Assembly: GCA_004151065.3 (NCBI GenBank)
Contig: NWUY0304810950.1
Span: forward strand, 1-10,694
DNA from: Larix sibirica
Lineage: Eukaryota; Streptophyta; Pinopsida; Pinales; Pinaceae
Length of the DNA: 10,694 nucleotides
Direction: 5' to 3'
Within the stretch, counting starts at the first letter, position 1, and each line of letters starts with the position of its first letter. Below are positions 7,198 through 10,694 of the stretch, one piece after another. The notes below the pieces were generated by a model. The model made no database searches. It saw only the letters and a list, made by a program, of their open reading frames with translations, and was not told where the DNA came from. Both the position numbers and the translations under genes were made by a program.

Positions 7198-9453
7198 CTG
7201 TTACACAGACCGGATAGATATTCATTATATATATATGCAAGTTGAATACTGTTACACAGAGAGGATAGATATTCATTATATATATGCAATTTGATGGATA
7301 GATCTCGTTACCTTGTTTAGATTCCAGATCTTGAGCATAGTTTGGCCGTCGTGGAGTGGATCGTCGAAGAGACAGCCGCGGGTGGGAAGGGCGTAGTGTC
7401 GGCACCGGAGGATGGACCCGTCGGGCAGTACGAGGCGCTTCAGGAGGCCAAAGTCGTGCTGCCCGACTTTGTCGCTCACATAGATGGGACCTCCGGATAT
7501 TGCACGGGAAGCCGCGTGGAACTCTGCGCACGGATGCGTGGTCTGGAACATGTCCCAGTCGGGCTGCATCACCTGCCCCATCCACAGGCTGTTGAACGCG
7601 CAGTGAACCATGTGACACCCTTGTAGCCAGTAGGTGTCATTTGGGTCCAAACCGTTCGGGTCGTTCGGGTCTGAGCAGGGCCAGAAATCGTCCCCTGTAC
7701 AACAAAGGAAAATATTTCTAAATTTTATTAAAAAAATGGCGTGCATACTTTATCCATTCGAAGAAGAAAATTGACATGCCTAATATCCATTGGAAGAAAT
7801 AGCTCTTAAAAAATTGGCATGGCACGTGGAAGAATTCGTTATAAAAATAAAAAAATAAAAATAAAATAAAAAATGAGTTTAAAAAAGCTTACCAACTCGG
7901 CCTAGGCAGATCTGGTCCGTGCCAAGGTAGATGAAGTCGTTGCCATGCTCCATGCTGGCGATAACTCCGTTTCCATTGAAATGCTTCCGTACAGAAGCGC
8001 TCAAACCCTCGAAATAGGCTTTTTGTAGATCGACCCGACCGCCCAGCTCTTGGGACAGTAGCTCCAGGACCTGTTAAAAAATATGGTAGCGGGTTAATTA
8101 CATAGAAACTGGCATAATTTCTTACAGATTATGCTCAGAAATGAGGAAAAAAATTGAATGAATGAAAAATGAGGTACTCACATGAATGACGTCGACTTTA
8201 ACGCCGTCGATCCCCGTCCGGGCAAGATAGGAGTGCATTGCTTCGTACAGATCGTGGGCGTGGTCCGGCGAGACAAGACCGATGCCGTTGTCGACGATCT
8301 TGTCGACAGCGAGGTCCTTCATGGTGGTCAGCAGTCCGGGCGATAGCGACGGTGTCAATATGTCTGCGGGCAACGATGTCGTGCGCGGACGGACTCCGCC
8401 CCAGTACCCGCACAACGCGTGCCAGACGTAAACGTATTCCAAATTGCGGAACTCCGACTTCAGATCCTTCACGAACGCCCCAATCCCGACAGGAGCATCT
8501 GATCGTGGTGGTTCTAGGACATCGGCGTCGTTGTCAGGTTGTTTCTTGAGAAGAGTTCCACCGACATAGTTGCTGAACTTGTAGTTTTCTTGGAAGCGCG
8601 TGAGCCTGCAGGGCATCTGGTCGCCGGCAACGGTAAGCGCCATGGCTTCTTTGGATGGATCGTCGTCGTGGGAGATGGACTGCCAGCCGTCATCGAGGAG
8701 CACCAAGCCCGGGGGACAGTCCCCTTCGACGAGGCGCTGAACACCGTCCCAGACGCCCTCGGGCTTAACCGTCAAATAAAAGGCGTCCCACGTGCACCAA
8801 CCGAACTTGTCAATGATGCCCGGCGGGGTCTTCTCCTCCAGAAGTCTGAAGGTCCCCAGGTGGCATCTCACCGCCCGCATCGCATCCTTCATGAGATCAA
8901 AAGGATCGGCCCCAGCGTGCACGTATACGCAGCTCCGGAAACTCGAACCGCGGACCTTGTCGGAGGAAGACTCCACGCACACATCGACGCTGTCGTCCTC
9001 TCCGGGCTGCAGTGAGGCTCTGAATTTGCCGTCTATGATAGGAAGCAGGAGGACATATGGGTGCGGGGCTAAATTCTGAGAGGCGGCCTTCGATGGAGTA
9101 TCCAGAAGCAAGAATTGCGTCTCGATCTCCATGTCGGAACCATTGCTACCGACCCAGTGGGTCGTCCACCAGACCTTGAAACGGAAAATGCTGGCAAATC
9201 TCACCTCTTTCAGTTTTCCGAGCGAGGCAACGTGCCTACTCTCGGAGGTCGCAGTATCGAACCCCAGGAAACACCCGGTTCGATCAGCGACCTTGGAATT
9301 GCAAATGGAAGAAAAGGGGGAGACAACAACATTGGGAGGGACGTCAAGCAAAAATGGCAAGTCATGAACAAAAAGCTTGCCGTCTAACAGAGTAATGGGC
9401 TGTTCCACTTGAGCCAAAAGCATATCCACATCAGTTTGCATATTGGGAGCCAT
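6637..9453 (-). CDS. Raffinose synthase (galactinol-sucrose galactosyltransferase), four exons, 797 residues
   Basis: The enzyme transfers galactose from galactinol to sucrose, giving raffinose and myo-inositol (EC 2.4.1.82). It is a cytosolic GH36/Sip1-family enzyme of raffinose-oligosaccharide synthesis, and no signal or transit peptide is evident. Coding exons are 9453-8182, 8070-7893, 7694-7312 and 7197-6637. Family landmarks in order are KVWWTTHW (93-100), [11 protein letters not shown] (216-226), DDGWQSI (254-260), [11 protein letters not shown] (343-353), GVKVDVIH (417-424, predicted nucleophile D421), PDWDMFQ (528-534), GGPIYVSD (acid/base D558) and [10 protein letters not shown] near 719-728. 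The length is close to that of Arabidopsis RS5, about 780. It lacks the roughly 80-residue insertion of stachyose synthase between the KFSNY and GAFVKDL segments, which argues against that enzyme. The ATG at 9453 gives Met-Ala in a good context (GCAATGG). Oddities are Gly at 467, 566 and 590 where homologues have Cys, Asp and Asp, and about five extra residues near 495-499. It looks functional, but substrate choice needs assay. Confidence 0.93.
7193..7292. repeat. Two-copy tandem repeat (51 and 49 bp) across the intron 3 / exon 4 junction
   Basis: GAATACTGTTACACAGA begins at 7193 and again at 7244; both units continue GGATAGATATTCATTATATA and end TGCAA. They differ by a few substitutions and one AT dinucleotide. 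The first unit contains the genuine splice acceptor and the first five bases of exon 4. Confidence 0.92.
7198..7311 (-). other. Intron 3 (114 bp, phase 0) with a duplicated 3' splice region
   Basis: It runs from GTAACG to GTAACAG. Joining gives [17 protein letters not shown], matching the family pattern. A tandem copy places an identical TGTGTAACAG|TATTC acceptor 51 bp upstream in the transcript (exon would start at 7248). Use of that copy would meet a TAA at 7225-7227 after seven codons. Confidence 0.88.
7312..7694 (-). CDS. Raffinose synthase exon 3 (residues 484-611)
   Basis: Its 383 bp begin by completing Gly484 and encode [47 protein letters not shown] (predicted acid/base D558) and KIWNLNK. 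The donor is AAG|GTAACG, phase 0. Gly566 (HDFGLLKRL) and Gly590 (LPTRGCLF) replace Asp residues in the homologues I recall. DDFW is followed by an extended DPN-rich stretch arising from a 9-bp tandem repeat. Confidence 0.92.
7653..7670. repeat. 9-bp tandem repeat in exon 3
   Basis: CGTTCGGGT occurs twice in tandem (7653-7661 and 7662-7670). On the coding strand it gives repeated Asp-Pro-Asn codons; a third, diverged copy follows at 7641-7648. It accounts for a local length increase of about five residues compared with Arabidopsis RS5. Confidence 0.85.
7695..7892 (-). other. Intron 2 (198 bp, phase 1)
   Basis: It runs from GTAAGC to TGTACAG. It contains an A-rich run on the plus strand (7841-7873), which is U-rich in the transcript, a two-copy repeat at 7751-7822, and a CACGTG hexamer at 7823-7828. 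Joining gives GRVG|DDFW, the family sequence. Confidence 0.88.
7751..7822. repeat. Two-copy direct repeat within intron 2
   Basis: TATCCATTCGAAGAAGAAAA followed by TTGACATGCC starts at 7751. TATCCATTGGAAGAA starting at 7784 continues, after a short insertion, to AAAATTGGCATGG. Unit spacing is 33 bp. Confidence 0.65.
7893..8070 (-). CDS. Raffinose synthase exon 2 (residues 425-484)
   Basis: Its 178 bp encode [15 protein letters not shown], then [16 protein letters not shown], ending in GRVG with the Gly484 codon split after its first base. The donor is GTTG|GTAAGC. Homologues that I recall read EHCNDF at this site; here Cys is replaced by Gly467 (GGC for TGC). The exon is too short to stand out as an open frame and was located from splice sites and family homology. 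Confidence 0.9.
8071..8181 (-). other. Intron 1 (111 bp, phase 0)
   Basis: It runs from GTGAGT to TTAACAG and is AT-rich. Joining restores the family sequence VIH|VLELL across the junction. Confidence 0.9.
8182..9453 (-). CDS. Raffinose synthase exon 1 (residues 1-424)
   Basis: This exon encodes the N-terminal beta-rich domain and the first half of the catalytic barrel, ending exactly after GVKVDVIH with the predicted nucleophile D421. The donor is CAT|GTGAGT, phase 0, a near-perfect plant 5' splice site. Failure to splice would add 19 unrelated residues and stop at 8122, before the acid/base residue. The exon is GC-rich against AT-rich flanks. Confidence 0.93.
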
Positions 9454-9640
9454 TGCAAGAATTCAAACAAGAAAATGAACTGAAATTTTGGCTAAGCAAT
9501 TCACAATTTGAAAGCAGTAAAAAAGAATACAAAACTGGGCTAAAATCTTTGAGCCAGCAGAATCAATGCAAAGTCCTAAAAATTTAATCAGTCATCTAGC
9601 TTCTTGAACATACGAGAATATACACACAAAGCTCGGAATG
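9454..9640 (-). other. Inferred 5' UTR of the raffinose synthase gene
   Basis: The region lies between the start codon and the position expected for transcription start about 30 bp past the TATA box. It is AT-rich with U-rich runs in transcript sense. The exact start is not visible in the sequence, and a leader intron cannot be excluded. Confidence 0.5.
9584..9611 (-). promoter_or_regulatory. Two short overlapping upstream ORFs
   Basis: In the inferred leader, an ATG at 9611-9609 opens a seven-codon frame (MFKKLDD) ending TGA at 9590-9588. A second ATG at 9595-9593 opens a three-codon frame ending TAA at 9586-9584. Both end about 130 bp before the main start, leaving room for reinitiation. 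Whether they lie in the mRNA depends on the true transcription start. Confidence 0.5.
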
Positions 9641-9664
9641 CCGAAGAGTGCGAGAGCCTTGCTA

Positions 9665-9672
9665 TATTTATA
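9665..9672 (-). promoter_or_regulatory. TATA box
   Basis: TATAAATA on the minus strand (within CCTATAAATATAGC) lies about 215 bp upstream of the start codon. It is a canonical plant TATA box at a sensible distance for a short leader, and is the best core promoter candidate for the gene. Confidence 0.7.
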
Positions 9673-9752
9673 GGCACAAATAGGACATCGTTCCTTTTTT
9701 TTTAATTCGAATATATTTGTGAGCGAAAGATCCCACCACTGTTACGCTCCAC

Positions 9753-9758
9753 TTGACT
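9753..9758 (+). promoter_or_regulatory. W-box-like TTGACT
   Basis: TTGACT matches the WRKY-binding W-box core TTGACY, about 85 bp upstream of the TATA box. A six-base match alone is weak evidence. Confidence 0.25.
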
Positions 9759-9843
9759 TGCTATGCGAGATAAACTAGTGATTAAATATTTGCCACTTGT
9801 CGTGATCTCAATAAGCGAAATAATGTTCAGAGGCTATGGACGC

Positions 9844-9850
9844 GACACGT
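9844..9850 (-). promoter_or_regulatory. ABRE-type motif ACGTGTC
   Basis: ACGTGTC on the gene strand matches the ABRE consensus ACGTGKC, bound by ABF/AREB bZIP factors. It lies about 175 bp upstream of the TATA box and 18 bp from a DRE core. ABA and drought induction of raffinose synthesis is established for the pathway; action at this site is inference. Confidence 0.4.
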
Positions 9851-9868
9851 AACATAGCACTGTCGAAC

Positions 9869-9874
9869 GTCGGT
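9869..9874 (-). promoter_or_regulatory. DRE/CRT core ACCGAC
   Basis: ACCGAC on the gene strand is the DREB/CBF binding core (RCCGAC). It lies just upstream of the ABRE-type motif in gene orientation, an arrangement like that known from rd29A, where the DRE helps the ABRE. Function here is inferred from position and pathway. Confidence 0.4.
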
Positions 9875-10016
9875 TTGAAAAAGTAACGGACAAGCCCGCG
9901 GTTATTTTCTGTGCCCCACCAGTAGGACCAACGATGGGTCGTGTGGAATCCGGGAAGTAAGGGAAAGAAGCTTTAACGATTCCAGAATTGTCTGGATAAT
10001 CTAATTTAATCAACAA

Positions 10017-10694
10017 ATAATTTCGCTGTGTTTAGTATAACAAACACAACAACTGCCGAATACCTATAGTCTTCTCAACCTCTGTCGTATAGCGGCTTCT
10101 TCAGCGAACTTGAGTGCAATATTTTTGAGGACAATGAATTTTATATTTATTAAAAACTATTTTTATAAATAAAAGTAATTATAATATTAGAGTAGTAATA
10201 CTTATTATTATTATTAATCTTTTTACAACCATAATATTAATATTCGATTATTTTAAGTTAAAAAACTCAGTGTTGAAATTTAGATAAAATATGAATTTAT
10301 TGACTATGCTAAGGAAAAAGGAATTTTTTAAGGGTGTAAAACATTTCCAAATAAAATATATTTTACGTTATCCATCTAAATTATCATCGAAGAAAATCTC
10401 CCTCACACTCTTACACGACATGTGTTGCATTTTTCTTTACTTCCTTTCTTTGGTCTTCATAAACAAAAGATGTTACACTCATTCACAATTTAAAACTGGA
10501 TTGAAAGACATGTATATACACGAAATTTAACTTAAGGAGTATGAGTTTTGATTTTTAAATAAAATATGGTAAAAAAAAAATTTAATATAAAATTATTGAA
10601 TTAATTTATAGATTAATTTTTGTTACTTTCAAAGAAAACAACCAACGAAGGGTTTTCAGTATTATATATATATTTTTTGGTAAAATGGTTTTTT
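10017..10694. other. AT-rich distal 5' flank with no supported gene
   Basis: No coding region or RNA gene was recognised. The only longer open frame (10291-10530 plus, 79 codons) is simple AT-rich translation with no family resemblance. A short TTA microsatellite lies at about 10202-10216, and a perfect 14-bp palindrome TAAAATATATTTTA at 10352-10365; both are expected in DNA this AT-rich. Confidence 0.5.

Noticed and set aside
6761-7294. Plus-strand 177-codon open frame opposite exon 4
   Set aside because: It is antisense to a well-supported coding exon. GC-rich coding sequence commonly leaves the opposite strand open, and the peptide matches nothing I know.
7172-7618. Minus-strand 148-codon open frame crossing intron 3
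   Set aside because: It reads a different frame of exon 3 and then runs through the tandem repeat. The family frame is clearly the other one.
7823-7828. CACGTG hexamer (G-box) in intron 2
   Set aside because: A single palindromic hexamer inside an intron, far from the promoter, is not enough to call a regulatory site.
8539-9015. Plus-strand 158-codon open frame opposite exon 1
   Set aside because: It is a shadow of the GC-rich exon on the other strand.
6637-9453. Stachyose synthase or alkaline alpha-galactosidase as the gene's identity
   Set aside because: The roughly 80-residue insertion of stachyose synthase is absent, and the DDGWQSI and GGPIYVSD regions and the C-terminal domain follow the RS5-type raffinose synthases more closely than other Sip1 proteins.
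9980-9987. TTCCAGAA as a heat-shock element
   Set aside because: Only two of the three or more nGAAn units needed for a functional element are present.

Overview
The window is nuclear DNA from a land plant, most likely a seed plant. It holds one intact spliced gene in AT-rich, retrotransposon-littered flanking sequence. The evidence is four exons joined by GT..AG introns, a protein of the plant raffinose synthase (Sip1/GH36) family, and decayed plant-type Ty3/gypsy and Ty1/copia gag relics. Large-genome lineages such as gymnosperms or some monocots would fit, but the sequence does not settle the taxon.

Layout. Positions 1-120 carry a short open frame that runs in from the left edge and may be the tail of a plus-strand gene. 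Positions 120-3420 are AT-rich with no gene I can support. Positions 3422-3939 are a decayed Ty3/gypsy gag fragment and 4176-4566 a decayed Ty1/copia gag fragment, both on the plus strand. Positions 4570-6310 are AT-rich with several diverged short direct repeats. From 6320 to 7822 there is a run of two-copy tandem duplications that overlaps the 3' end of the gene and its last two introns.

The gene reads on the minus strand: exon 1 9453-8182, exon 2 8070-7893, exon 3 7694-7312, exon 4 7197-6637. Together these encode a predicted 797-residue galactinol-sucrose galactosyltransferase (raffinose synthase), which transfers galactose from galactinol to sucrose, the committed step of raffinose-family oligosaccharide synthesis. 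It resembles the Arabidopsis RS5 type and lacks the extra block of about 80 residues found in stachyose synthase. The predicted catalytic aspartates are D421 and D558. A TATA box lies at 9665-9672, two small upstream ORFs sit in the inferred 5' UTR, and a DRE/CRT core and an ABRE-type motif lie about 170-200 bp upstream of the TATA box. That arrangement fits the cold, drought and ABA induction known for this pathway.

I found no new multi-gene system. The points most worth checking are a tandem copy of the last roughly 29 codons just past the stop, a duplicated splice acceptor in intron 3, three glycines at positions that are Cys or Asp in the homologues I can recall, and the upstream ORFs. 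Family comparisons are from memory; no search or alignment program was run.
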